Under the pieces are notes generated by a model. It was not told the origin of the DNA. It saw nothing but the letters and a program-made list of their open reading frames with translations, and did not search any database. The translations under genes were made by a program, and so were the position numbers. Positions 1-6,695 of a stretch of 18,933 bases of DNA are shown one piece after another. Source of the DNA: CAMQVM01 sp044433405. Its GTDB lineage: Bacteria > Bacteroidota > Bacteroidia > Bacteroidales > Rikenellaceae. Within the stretch, counting starts at the first letter, position 1. The number at the start of each line of letters is the position of its first letter. The DNA is taken from positions 1-18,933 of the forward strand of contig JAWXTQ010000026.1 of the NCBI GenBank assembly GCA_044433405.1. The letters are read 5' to 3'.

Positions 1-350
1 GTAAGGCAGAAAAGAGCGTTTTAATGGTTGAGGATATCGCTAATTTAGTACCACTATTGTATGATAAAGGTGGAGTATATAATGTTTGCGATACAAAGCA
101 TTCGACATTCTGCGAATTAGAAAATATAATATTGAAAGAGTTAGGTAAGAAAAGTGTTTTATCTTTGCCTTATTGGTTAGTAAAATGTATGGCTCTAGTT
201 GGTGACTGTCTGGGTGCTAATGCTCCAATAAATTCTATTAAACTCGATAAATTAGTTAAATCGTTAACTTTTAGCAATGAGAAAGCTCGCAAGATTCTTG
301 GTTGGAAGCCGATTAGTGTGTTAGAAAATTTTAAAATTAATAAAAAATGA
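1..350 (+). CDS. NAD-dependent sugar epimerase/dehydratase, C-terminal part (5' end outside window)
   Basis: The reading frame is open from the left edge of the window, so this is the tail of a longer gene; the first in-frame ATG at 24 is internal, not the start. The visible 116 residues include VEDIANLVPLLYD, GGVYNVCD and KARKILGWKP, the arrangement seen at the C-terminus of extended short-chain dehydrogenase/reductase sugar epimerases, where the LGW-P motif closes the substrate domain. The nucleotide-binding GxxGxxG region is not in the window. The stop codon overlaps the start of the next gene (ATGA, 4 bp), so the two are almost certainly translated together. In Bacteroidota this pairing commonly makes and loads the first sugar of a surface polysaccharide or glycan. 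The exact sugar substrate cannot be told from this fragment. Confidence 0.85.
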   Translation, partial: KAEKSVLMVEDIANLVPLLYDKGGVYNVCDTKHSTFCELENIILKELGKKSVLSLPYWLVKCMALVGDCLGANAPINSIKLDKLVKSLTFSNEKARKILGWKPISVLENFKINKK

Positions 351-1321
351 TAGTAGAATACGATATCATAATTCTATTGATACTTGTCGTGCTAGAGCTT
401 GTGTATTTTAAGATTGCCGATAGGTTTAATATTATTGACAAGCCTAATGAGCGAAGTAGTCATACTGATATAACTTTGCGTGGAGGAGGGATTATATTTG
501 TTATTGGCGTTTGGGTTTACTCTCTGTTTAGTGGATTTGAGTATCCTTGGTTTTTGGCTGGTTTGACGGCTATTTCGGGTATTAGTTTTGTTGATGATAT
601 TAGAGGGGTGTCGAATAAGTTGAGATTAGTGGTGCAATTTATATCCATGTTTTTAATGTTTCAGCAGCTTGGAATTTTAAATCTTGAATCTTGGTGGATT
701 GTAATTGTTGCATTGGTTGTGTGTGTTGGAATTATCAACGCTTATAACTTTATGGATGGGGTGAATGGTATTACTGGTGGTTATTCACTGGCTGTGCTTT
801 TGCCGATGCTTTATTTAAATAATGAGCTACAGTTTGTTGATTCTCAATTTCTCGTGGTAGCTATATTGAGCATATTAGTGTTTGGATTTTTTAATTTTAG
901 ACGAAAAGCCAAATGTTTTGCAGGTGATGTTGGTGCGATTGGAATAGCATTTATCGTTCTGTTTTCAATAAGTAAATTGATTCTTGCAACTGAAAATTTT
1001 ACATATATTATTTTTCTAGCGGTATATGGGGTAGATACTGTTCTTACTATAATGCACCGTATTAAACTGCATGAAGAGTTAGGGATTGCACACCGTAAGC
1101 ATGCGTATCAAATCATGGCAAATGAGTTGAAGATACCACATGTAGCGGTTTCAGGAATATATGTTGCATTGCAGTTAATAGTCTCTTTTGGGTTGATATT
1201 TACATCTTTGAATGATTGGGTTTATAGTGCTATTGCTTTGGTTGTATTGATGGTAATATATATCTTGTTTCAGATTAAATATTATCCTTTGCATAGAGAA
1301 TTTCTTAGAAGTAGAGAGTAA
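347..1321 (+). CDS. WecA/MraY-type undecaprenyl-phosphate glycosyl-1-phosphate transferase (glycosyltransferase family 4)
   Basis: A 324-residue polytopic membrane protein. Members of this family transfer a sugar-1-phosphate from a UDP-sugar to undecaprenyl phosphate at the cytoplasmic membrane, the first step of O-antigen, capsule or glycan assembly. Family landmarks are visible in order: SSHTDITLRGGG near residue 37, the Asp pair in FVDDIRG (D83-D84), NFMDGVNG (D137), FAGDVGA (D194) and a late His motif HRKH (H249-H252) in the cytoplasmic loop. Hydrophobic segments fill the rest of the chain, about ten in all. The start ATG overlaps the stop of the upstream epimerase gene, which fixes the start and argues for translational coupling. 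The epimerase partner suggests a WbpL-like enzyme using an N-acetylated deoxysugar, but that specificity is inference. It appears to be the last gene of its operon, since a hairpin and a separate promoter follow. Confidence 0.88.
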   Translation: MIVEYDIIILLILVVLELVYFKIADRFNIIDKPNERSSHTDITLRGGGIIFVIGVWVYSLFSGFEYPWFLAGLTAISGISFVDDIRGVSNKLRLVVQFISMFLMFQQLGILNLESWWIVIVALVVCVGIINAYNFMDGVNGITGGYSLAVLLPMLYLNNELQFVDSQFLVVAILSILVFGFFNFRRKAKCFAGDVGAIGIAFIVLFSISKLILATENFTYIIFLAVYGVDTVLTIMHRIKLHEELGIAHRKHAYQIMANELKIPHVAVSGIYVALQLIVSFGLIFTSLNDWVYSAIALVVLMVIYILFQIKYYPLHREFLRSRE

Positions 1322-1367
1322 GGTAAATAGTGATTAATGATTAACGCCGATTAATGGTAGGTGTAAA

Positions 1368-1409
1368 AAAATAGGGGTGAAAATTCAATTTGGATTTTTG
1401 CCCTATTTT
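1368..1409 (+). terminator. terminator-like hairpin after the sugar-phosphate transferase gene
   Basis: AAAATAGGG (1368-1376) and CCCTATTTT (1401-1409) form a perfect 9-bp stem, and further A/T pairing is possible inside the 24-nt loop. A T-rich stretch follows (GGTTAATTTT). It lies 46 bp past the stop of the upstream gene. It overlaps the spacer and -33 element of the ugd promoter, so termination here is only probable. Confidence 0.4.
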
Positions 1410-1420
1410 GGTTAATTTTG
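1389..1420 (+). promoter_or_regulatory. Bacteroidota-type promoter for ugd
   Basis: TTTG at 1389-1392, a 20-bp spacer, and TAATTTTG at 1413-1420 match the Bacteroidota sigma-ABfr consensus (TTTG, 19-21 bp, TAnnTTTG) exactly. Transcription would begin near 1427, about 20 nt ahead of the ATG at 1447, so ugd can be transcribed separately from the upstream glycan genes. Confidence 0.7.
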
Positions 1421-1446
1421 GGGAGTTTATAATTTAAAAACAAGAT

Positions 1447-2760
1447 ATGAAAATTGCAGTAGTAGGAACAGGGTATGTTGGGCTGGTGTCGGGGGCATGC
1501 TTTGCGGAGATGGGGGTTTATGTTACTTGTGTGGATGTAGACCAGAGGAAGATTGATTCGCTTGTTGGGGGTGTGATACCTATTTATGAGCCTGGATTGG
1601 ATGAGATTGTTATTCGTAATCACAAGGAGGGGCGTTTGAGCTTTACAACTGACTTGACTGAGGTGATTGATGATGTTGAGGTTGTATTTTCGGCTGTGGG
1701 GACTCCTCCTGATGAGGATGGTTCGGCTGATTTGAAATATGTGTTGGAGGTGGCTCGTACTTTTGGGCAGAATATTAAGAAATATACAATACTTGTTACA
1801 AAATCGACTGTGCCAGTGGGTACAGCTCAAAAGGTAAAGGTGGCTATTCAAGAGGAGCTAGACAAACGTGGGGTGGATATCCCATTTGATGTGGCTTCGA
1901 ACCCTGAATTTTTGAAAGAGGGTGCGGCTATTAAGGATTTTATGAGCCCTGACCGTGTGGTTGTGGGGGTTGAGTCGAAACAGGCTGAGGAGGTGATGAG
2001 CAAGTTGTATCGTCCGTTCCTTATTAATAATTTCCGTGTTATCTTTACTGATATTCCGTCGGCTGAGATGATTAAGTATGCTGCAAATGCAATGTTGGCA
2101 ACGCGTATTTCGTTTATGAACGACATTGCAAATCTTTGTGAGATTGTGGGTGCAGATGTTAATATGGTGCGTAAGGGTATTGGTTCGGATAGTCGGATTG
2201 GCTCGAAATTCTTGTATCCTGGTTGTGGATATGGTGGCTCTTGCTTTCCAAAAGATGTTAAAGCGTTGATTAAAAGTGCCGAGAAATCGAACTATGATAT
2301 GAAGGTGTTAAAGGCTGTTGAAGAGGTGAATGATAATCAGAAACATAAGGTTTTTGATAAGTTATCGGCTTTCTATAATGGCGAGCTTCAGGGTAAAAAG
2401 ATTGCTATTTGGGGCTTATCTTTTAAGCCTGAGACTGACGATATGCGTGAGGCTACATCACTGGTTGTGATAAACTTGTTGAAAGAGGCTGGTTGTATAG
2501 TTAAAGCGTTTGACCCTGTGTCGATGGAGGAGTGTAAGCGTAGGATTGGTGATGTAGTTGAGTATGGTAATGATATTTACGATACCGCTCTTGATGCTGA
2601 TGCTATCTTGCTACTTACCGAATGGAAACAATTTAGAATGCCTAGTTGGGGCGTTTTGAAAAAGACAATGAATAAACCGTTGATTATTGATGGTCGTAAT
2701 ATTTATGATTACAATGAGGTAAAAGAGCAGGGGTTTGATTACTTCTGTATTGGGCGATAA
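1447..2760 (+). CDS. ugd: UDP-glucose 6-dehydrogenase
   Basis: 437 residues, the usual length. The enzyme oxidises UDP-glucose to UDP-glucuronate in the cytoplasm with two NAD+, supplying precursor for capsule and other surface glycans. The N-terminal Rossmann domain begins MKIAVVGTGYVGLVSG with the NAD-binding GxGxxG at residues 7-12. The middle segment carries SNPEFLKEGAAIKDF. The active-site segment GCGYGGSCFPKD follows, with catalytic Cys266. The C-terminal UDP-binding domain contains IWGLSFKPETDDMREA. Other nucleotide-sugar 6-dehydrogenases such as UDP-ManNAc dehydrogenase share this fold, but the overall motif set fits the UDP-glucose enzyme best. It stands next to glycan genes but has its own promoter and is followed by a strong hairpin terminator. 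Its codons are visibly more G-rich than those of the two genes before it. Confidence 0.93.
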   Translation: MKIAVVGTGYVGLVSGACFAEMGVYVTCVDVDQRKIDSLVGGVIPIYEPGLDEIVIRNHKEGRLSFTTDLTEVIDDVEVVFSAVGTPPDEDGSADLKYVLEVARTFGQNIKKYTILVTKSTVPVGTAQKVKVAIQEELDKRGVDIPFDVASNPEFLKEGAAIKDFMSPDRVVVGVESKQAEEVMSKLYRPFLINNFRVIFTDIPSAEMIKYAANAMLATRISFMNDIANLCEIVGADVNMVRKGIGSDSRIGSKFLYPGCGYGGSCFPKDVKALIKSAEKSNYDMKVLKAVEEVNDNQKHKVFDKLSAFYNGELQGKKIAIWGLSFKPETDDMREATSLVVINLLKEAGCIVKAFDPVSMEECKRRIGDVVEYGNDIYDTALDADAILLLTEWKQFRMPSWGVLKKTMNKPLIIDGRNIYDYNEVKEQGFDYFCIGR

Positions 2761-2792
2761 GTTTGCTCGATATGCCAAATGTGGCAAGAAAT

Positions 2793-2834
2793 AAAATCCG
2801 TCCGAAACCTATTTCTAGCTTTCGGACGGATTTT
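2793..2834. terminator. bidirectional hairpin terminator between ugd and tRNA-Arg
   Basis: A perfect 15-bp inverted repeat: positions 2793-2807 (AAAATCCGTCCGAAA) pair with 2820-2834, with a 12-nt loop. The stem has a GC-rich core and ends in A/T runs on both sides, so it can stop ugd transcription on the plus strand and tRNA transcription on the minus strand. Confidence 0.85.
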
Positions 2835-2845
2835 GTTTTGAAGAG

Positions 2846-2917
2846 TGACCTTGAGGGGATTCGAACCCCTATCGCAAGAACCGGAATCTTGTATTCTATC
2901 CATTAAACTACAAAGCC
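2846..2917 (-). tRNA. tRNA-Arg (anticodon CCG)
   Basis: Read on the minus strand the gene begins GGCTTTGTAG and folds as a standard 72-nt cloverleaf. The acceptor stem GGCTTTG pairs with CAAGGTC (two G-U pairs) and the discriminator is A. The anticodon arm is CAAGA / TTCCGGT loop / TCTTG, giving anticodon CCG, which reads the arginine codon CGG. The T arm is AGGGG TTCGAAT CCCCT. The 3' CCA is not encoded and must be added by nucleotidyltransferase. It lies between two strong hairpin terminators, so it is expected to be its own transcription unit. Confidence 0.95.
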
Positions 2918-2932
2918 TTTTCGTTGAGAGCC

Positions 2933-2958
2933 GTTGTGGTTGACTGCCAACTAACAAC
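2933..2958 (-). other. small hairpin in the tRNA-Arg leader
   Basis: In the 43-nt gap between the guaA terminator and the tRNA 5' end, GTTGT (2933-2937) pairs with ACAAC (2954-2958) and GTTG (2939-2942) with CAAC (2948-2951), a 9-bp interrupted stem. No clear TAnnTTTG promoter element was found in this gap. The hairpin may belong to the tRNA leader or be incidental. Confidence 0.35.
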
Positions 2959-2960
2959 TA

Positions 2961-2996
2961 AAAAATGCCCCAAAACGATAGTTTTGGGGCATTTTT
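2961..2996. terminator. guaA terminator (bidirectional hairpin)
   Basis: AAAAATGCCCCAAAAC (2961-2976) and its exact complement (2981-2996) form a perfect 16-bp stem with the 4-nt loop GATA. On the minus strand it ends in a T run just past the guaA stop codon, the classic intrinsic terminator form; the plus-strand reading is equally strong. Confidence 0.88.
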
Positions 2997-3000
2997 AAAA

Positions 3001-4527
3001 TTATTCCCACTCAATAGTTGCAGGTGGTTTAGAGCTTATATCGTATACTACGCGGTTGATACCTCTTACTTTGTTGATAATCTCGTTAGAGACTTTTGCT
3101 AGGAACTCGTAAGGTAGGTGTACCCAGTCGGCTGTCATGCCGTCAGTTGAGGTTACGGCGCGAAGTGCTACACAACTTTCGTAGGTGCGTTCATCGCCCA
3201 TAACTCCTACACTTTGAACTGGAAGTAGCATTACGCCTGCTTGCCATACGTCAGCGTATAGGCCACTTGTTTTTAGTGACTCGATAAATATAGCGTCAGC
3301 CTCTTGTAGGATGCGAACTTTCTCGGCTGTAACTTCGCCTAAAATTCGGATTCCGAGACCTGGGCCAGGGAAAGGGTGACGTCCTAGGATTATTTCTGGA
3401 ACTTTTAGCTCTCTACCTACGCGACGAACTTCGTCTTTGAAGAGTAGTCTTAAAGGTTCAACCACTTGCAGGTTCATTTTCTCTGGAAGTCCACCTACAT
3501 TGTGGTGAGATTTGATGGTTGCTGAAGGTCCATTAACCGAAACGCTCTCGATAACGTCTGGATAGATTGTTCCTTGAGCTAGATATTTTGCATCTGTGAT
3601 TTTTTGAGCCTCCTCGTCGAAAACTTCTATAAAGTCGCGACCTATGATTTTGCGTTTCTCTTCAGGGTCGGTAACTCCTTTAAGATCTGTTAGGAATTTT
3701 GCTCCTGCATTTACGCCTATTACGTTTAGACCCATAGTTTTGTATGATTCTAGAACATCTTCGAATTCGTTTTTACGAAGTAGTCCCATATCAACAAATA
3801 TACAGATTAGTTTATCGCCAATTGCACGGTGAAGTAGCTCGGCTGCTACTGATGAGTCGACACCTCCTGAAAGACCTAGGATAACTTTATCGTTGCCTAT
3901 TTTTTGGCGTAGCTCGCTAACTGTATTCTCTACAAATGATGCAGGAGTCCAGTCACCGCTTAATCCGCAAATGTTGATTACGAAGTTTTTGATTAGTGTA
4001 CTGCCTTCAGTTGAGTGATAAACCTCTGGGTGAAATTGAATTGCCCATGTTTGCTCTTCAGCTATGTGGTAGGCTGCAACTTTTACGTCGTCAGTGCTTG
4101 CGATAATTTTGTATGAATCAGGAATTGATTTAATAGTATCGCCATGTGACATCCACACTTGTGTTGTAGATGATATGCCCTCTAATAGAGGATCATTAGC
4201 CTCTTTAATTGTTAGCATAGCACGACCATACTCTCTGGTTGCTGATGGGGCTACCTCGCCGCCAAAATTGTGCGAAAGATATTGAGCTCCGTAGCATACG
4301 CCTAGAAGTGGAAGTTTGCCTTTGATTGAGGTTAAATCTACCTGAGGTGCTTTTTCGTCGCGCACCGAAAATGGGCTACCCGAAAGAATTACGCCTTTGT
4401 AGTCATCTAATGATGGAATTTTATTGAAAGGATGAATCTCGCAATAAACATTTAGTTCACGAACTCTACGAGCGATAAGCTGCGTATACTGAGAACCAAA
4501 GTCAAGAATTAAAATTTTTTCTTGCAT
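3001..4527 (-). CDS. guaA: GMP synthase (glutamine-hydrolysing)
   Basis: 508 residues, typical full length. The enzyme converts XMP to GMP using ATP and the amide nitrogen of glutamine, the last step of GMP synthesis. The N-terminal class I glutamine amidotransferase domain shows the nucleophile Cys78 in LGVCYGAQ and its partners His166 and Glu168 in FHPEVYHS. The ATP pyrophosphatase domain follows with the P-loop SGGVDSS (220-226). The C-terminal dimerisation domain includes GRHPFPGPGLGIR and ends PPATIEWE, the usual GuaA terminus. It is monocistronic, with a consensus promoter upstream and a strong hairpin directly after the stop. No purine riboswitch was seen in the roughly 35-nt leader, so regulation is not evident from the sequence. 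Confidence 0.97.
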   Translation of the reverse strand: MQEKILILDFGSQYTQLIARRVRELNVYCEIHPFNKIPSLDDYKGVILSGSPFSVRDEKAPQVDLTSIKGKLPLLGVCYGAQYLSHNFGGEVAPSATREYGRAMLTIKEANDPLLEGISSTTQVWMSHGDTIKSIPDSYKIIASTDDVKVAAYHIAEEQTWAIQFHPEVYHSTEGSTLIKNFVINICGLSGDWTPASFVENTVSELRQKIGNDKVILGLSGGVDSSVAAELLHRAIGDKLICIFVDMGLLRKNEFEDVLESYKTMGLNVIGVNAGAKFLTDLKGVTDPEEKRKIIGRDFIEVFDEEAQKITDAKYLAQGTIYPDVIESVSVNGPSATIKSHHNVGGLPEKMNLQVVEPLRLLFKDEVRRVGRELKVPEIILGRHPFPGPGLGIRILGEVTAEKVRILQEADAIFIESLKTSGLYADVWQAGVMLLPVQSVGVMGDERTYESCVALRAVTSTDGMTADWVHLPYEFLAKVSNEIINKVRGINRVVYDISSKPPATIEWE

Positions 4528-4566
4528 ATAGCTTACTCTACTATTAGTGGATGTTTAATTTGGGTG

Positions 4567-4598
4567 CAAAATTACAAAAATATCTTTGCTTTTGCAAA
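4567..4598 (-). promoter_or_regulatory. Bacteroidota-type promoter for guaA
   Basis: On the minus strand TTTG (4595-4598), a 20-bp spacer and TAATTTTG (4567-4574) match the Bacteroidota housekeeping consensus exactly. Transcription would start near 4560, giving a leader of about 33 nt before the guaA ATG at 4527. Confidence 0.7.
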
Positions 4599-4647
4599 TT
4601 TACACAATTTATCTCCTCTTAATATAGTAAGTATCTGATTTTTTTGC

Positions 4648-4655
4648 TACATTTG
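4648..4655 (+). promoter_or_regulatory. -7 element ahead of the MarR-type regulator gene
   Basis: TACATTTG matches the TAnnTTTG -7 consensus and lies 20 bp before the ATG at 4676, so the leader would be only about 14 nt. No good TTTG -33 element lies 19-21 bp upstream. A short leader and weak -33 would fit an auto-regulated promoter, but this is inference. Confidence 0.45.
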
Positions 4656-4675
4656 TGGGTGAATTATGACAAAAT

Positions 4676-5035
4676 ATGGAGAAAATAATAAAAATTAGAG
4701 AGATTCAACACTCAATTGAGCTGTTTGAAAGAGAGTTGGAGGGTTTGTATAGACTCTCTATTAGTGAGTTAATGGTGGTAATGTCGCTTAGTGGGGTTAA
4801 GCAGCTTTCAGCAAGTGAGATAGCTCAAAAATGTTCGCTCTCACCGTCGAATACTTCAAAAGTGCTAAAGAATTTGGAGCAGAAGTATTTGATTGAGCGT
4901 AAAATTGGCGTGGTTGATAAACGAAAAATGAATTTTACGATAACTAAAGAGGGTAAGTCTCTGTTGTCTAGGATGAATTATGGAGAAATTCAACTTCCTG
5001 AGTTACTGGCAGATATTGTGTTAACTTGTAAATAG
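4676..5035 (+). CDS. MarR-family winged-helix transcriptional regulator
   Basis: 119 residues, slightly short for MarR proteins (usually 135-160), mainly because the C-terminal dimerisation helix is brief. A helical N-terminus leads into the winged-helix domain: helices 2 and 3 read SASEIAQKCSLSPSNTSKVLKNLEQKYLI (about residues 46-74), followed by the wing GVVDKRKMNFTITKEGKSLL, the usual MarR wing pattern. It probably binds DNA as a dimer. The lipoprotein hydrolase gene starts 6 bp after its stop, so the two are very likely one operon and the regulator may control itself and that partner. The ligand is unknown. Confidence 0.8.
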   Translation: MEKIIKIREIQHSIELFERELEGLYRLSISELMVVMSLSGVKQLSASEIAQKCSLSPSNTSKVLKNLEQKYLIERKIGVVDKRKMNFTITKEGKSLLSRMNYGEIQLPELLADIVLTCK

Positions 5036-5041
5036 ATAGTT

Positions 5042-5788
5042 ATGAAAAAGATTTCGGTTTTTGTCTTTGCTCTTCTCCTTGTATTGCAATCGTGTACGGA
5101 GCCTATGGAGGTAACCATGATGTGTTATAACGTTCGTGGATGTAGAAGTGATAGTGGCGTGATTGACTATGACAGATTTGTGGATGTTATTAGTAAGTAT
5201 GATGTAGATTTTGTCTCTCTTCAAGAGCTTGACAGTGTTACCGTGCGTAGTAATCACACCTCAAATGGTCATGAGTTGGCTCAACGATTGGATATGGAGT
5301 TTACTTTTGCTTCGGCTATTGATTTTAGTGGTGGAAAGTATGGCATTGGTTTGCTATCGCGTGAAAAACCAATATCTACTATCAAAATATATTTGCCTAG
5401 CCAGAGTGAGCGACGTGCTTTGCTTATTGCTGAATTTGAGGATATTTATATGGGTGTAACCCATCTTCCCCTCTCTGATGAGGAGAGAGTTGAAGCTATA
5501 AGATTGATAAAATTGCAGGTTGATGGATTGAACGACAAGCCTTTGGTGTTGAGTGGTGATTTTAATGCAGAGCCAACTAGTGAGCCTATCATTGAAATAT
5601 GTAAAGATTTTACCCCTCTAAGCAGTTTTGATGAGTTTACTTTCTCAGCTAATAATCCTACTGTCACTATTGACTACGTCTTTGGCTATAATAATGGATA
5701 TAGCTTTGATGTTAAAAGTTATGAGGTTTTGCAGGCTAAAGGTGTTTCTGATCACCTGCCTCTGCTTATCTCTTTTCAAGTGAAATAG
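5042..5788 (+). CDS. lipoprotein of the endonuclease/exonuclease/phosphatase (EEP) superfamily
   Basis: 248 residues. The N-terminus is a lipoprotein signal peptide: MKK, a hydrophobic stretch and a lipobox ending at Cys18 (LQSC), so the protein should be anchored to a membrane and face outside the cytoplasm. The mature part has the EEP metal-dependent hydrolase motifs in order: MCYNVRG (Asn30), SLQELD (Glu62), SGDFNAEP (Asp173 and Asn175), TIDYVFG (Asp211) and SDHLPL (Asp237-His238). These residues form the Mg2+ and phosphate site in the DNase I, sphingomyelinase and inositol phosphatase branches, so catalytic activity on a phosphodiester or phosphomonoester is likely. The substrate cannot be assigned. 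It sits directly behind the MarR-type gene in one operon and ends 16 bp before the convergent rlmF stop. Confidence 0.82.
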   Translation: MKKISVFVFALLLVLQSCTEPMEVTMMCYNVRGCRSDSGVIDYDRFVDVISKYDVDFVSLQELDSVTVRSNHTSNGHELAQRLDMEFTFASAIDFSGGKYGIGLLSREKPISTIKIYLPSQSERRALLIAEFEDIYMGVTHLPLSDEERVEAIRLIKLQVDGLNDKPLVLSGDFNAEPTSEPIIEICKDFTPLSSFDEFTFSANNPTVTIDYVFGYNNGYSFDVKSYEVLQAKGVSDHLPLLISFQVK

Positions 5789-5804
5789 CGGTCAATATAC
5801 AACC

Positions 5805-6689
5805 CTATTTATATTGCCATGCCAATATTCTGCTACGTTTGTTCCCCTGTAGCATATCTATAACCTTAATTACCTTTGCTCCTCTGCGCCTTAGTTCTCT
5901 GCGTAGGGGAGTTAAGTTGTCCTCATTTGATACCAAGGAGGTAAACCAACGGCATTGATTCTTGTAGTCAACGCTTTCGCTAATCATTCTTGAGATAAAT
6001 CCTAATTCTCCTCCTTCGCACCACAGCTCGTTTGGGTTGCCTGCGAAATTGAGGCTTGTTTTGACCTCTCTTTTACCCTTTAGATTGTGTAGTTTTCTCA
6101 GAGAACCTCGTTTAGCACTCTGTGCAGAGCTATGAAATGGAGGGTTGCACAATGTTATATCGAAGCGATCATCGCTTTTTATTACTCCTTTGAATATCGA
6201 CTCTTTGTTGGGTTGGTGGCGAAGTTCTATTGCTCCGTGTAGCTGCTGGTTTTGCCTAACTATCTCACCTGCATATTCGAGAGATTTTAAACTTATATCG
6301 CTGCCCACAAAGCTCCAACCATACTCCTGACTCCCAATTATAGGATAGATGCAGCTAGCTCCCACTCCTATATCTAGACAGTGTAGATTGGGTGATGTTC
6401 CAACTATGTCGGCTAAGTAGTGTATGTAGTCGGCACGACCTGGTATTGGTGGGGTTAAGGTGTTCTTAGGAAATTCCCAAAACTCAATGCCATAGTGAAG
6501 TGTAAGTAAGGCATGATTGAGGGATTTTACCGCTAGAGGATTGAAAAAATCAATTGATAAATCGCCAAACTCATTCTCAATAACATACTCACGGAGCTTT
6601 GAGTGAGCAGATGTTAACTTGCCGAAATCGTACCTACCATTAGCTCTATTTCGTGGATGTAGCAAAGTTTTATTCTCTTTTTTTGCCAT
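5805..6689 (-). CDS. rlmF: 23S rRNA (adenine(1618)-N(6))-methyltransferase
   Basis: 294 residues. RlmF uses S-adenosylmethionine to methylate N6 of A1618 in 23S rRNA. The N-terminus carries the family signature KTLLHPRNRANGRYDF and the segment FFNPLAVKSLNHALL; a class I methyltransferase domain follows. The SAM-binding motif I is LDIGVGASCIYP (about 105-116), the acidic motif is VGSDIS (Asp131), and the adenine N6-methyltransferase motif NPPF is at 182-185. The start codon lies 6 bp after the folC stop, so it is the second gene of a folC-rlmF operon. It converges with the EEP lipoprotein gene with only 16 bp between. Confidence 0.93.
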   Translation of the reverse strand: MAKKENKTLLHPRNRANGRYDFGKLTSAHSKLREYVIENEFGDLSIDFFNPLAVKSLNHALLTLHYGIEFWEFPKNTLTPPIPGRADYIHYLADIVGTSPNLHCLDIGVGASCIYPIIGSQEYGWSFVGSDISLKSLEYAGEIVRQNQQLHGAIELRHQPNKESIFKGVIKSDDRFDITLCNPPFHSSAQSAKRGSLRKLHNLKGKREVKTSLNFAGNPNELWCEGGELGFISRMISESVDYKNQCRWFTSLVSNEDNLTPLRRELRRRGAKVIKVIDMLQGNKRSRILAWQYK

Positions 6690-6695
6690 AAATAG

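Noticed and set aside
1351..1851. 166-codon minus-strand open frame
   Set aside because: It is antisense to ugd and rich in Asn, His, Ser and Leu in the way typical of a shadow frame; ugd is certain.
2739..2957. 72-codon minus-strand open frame
   Set aside because: It covers the tRNA-Arg gene and the hairpin terminator, which explain the sequence.
4528..4675. Purine riboswitch ahead of guaA
   Set aside because: The leader inferred from the promoter is only about 33 nt and has no purine aptamer pattern.
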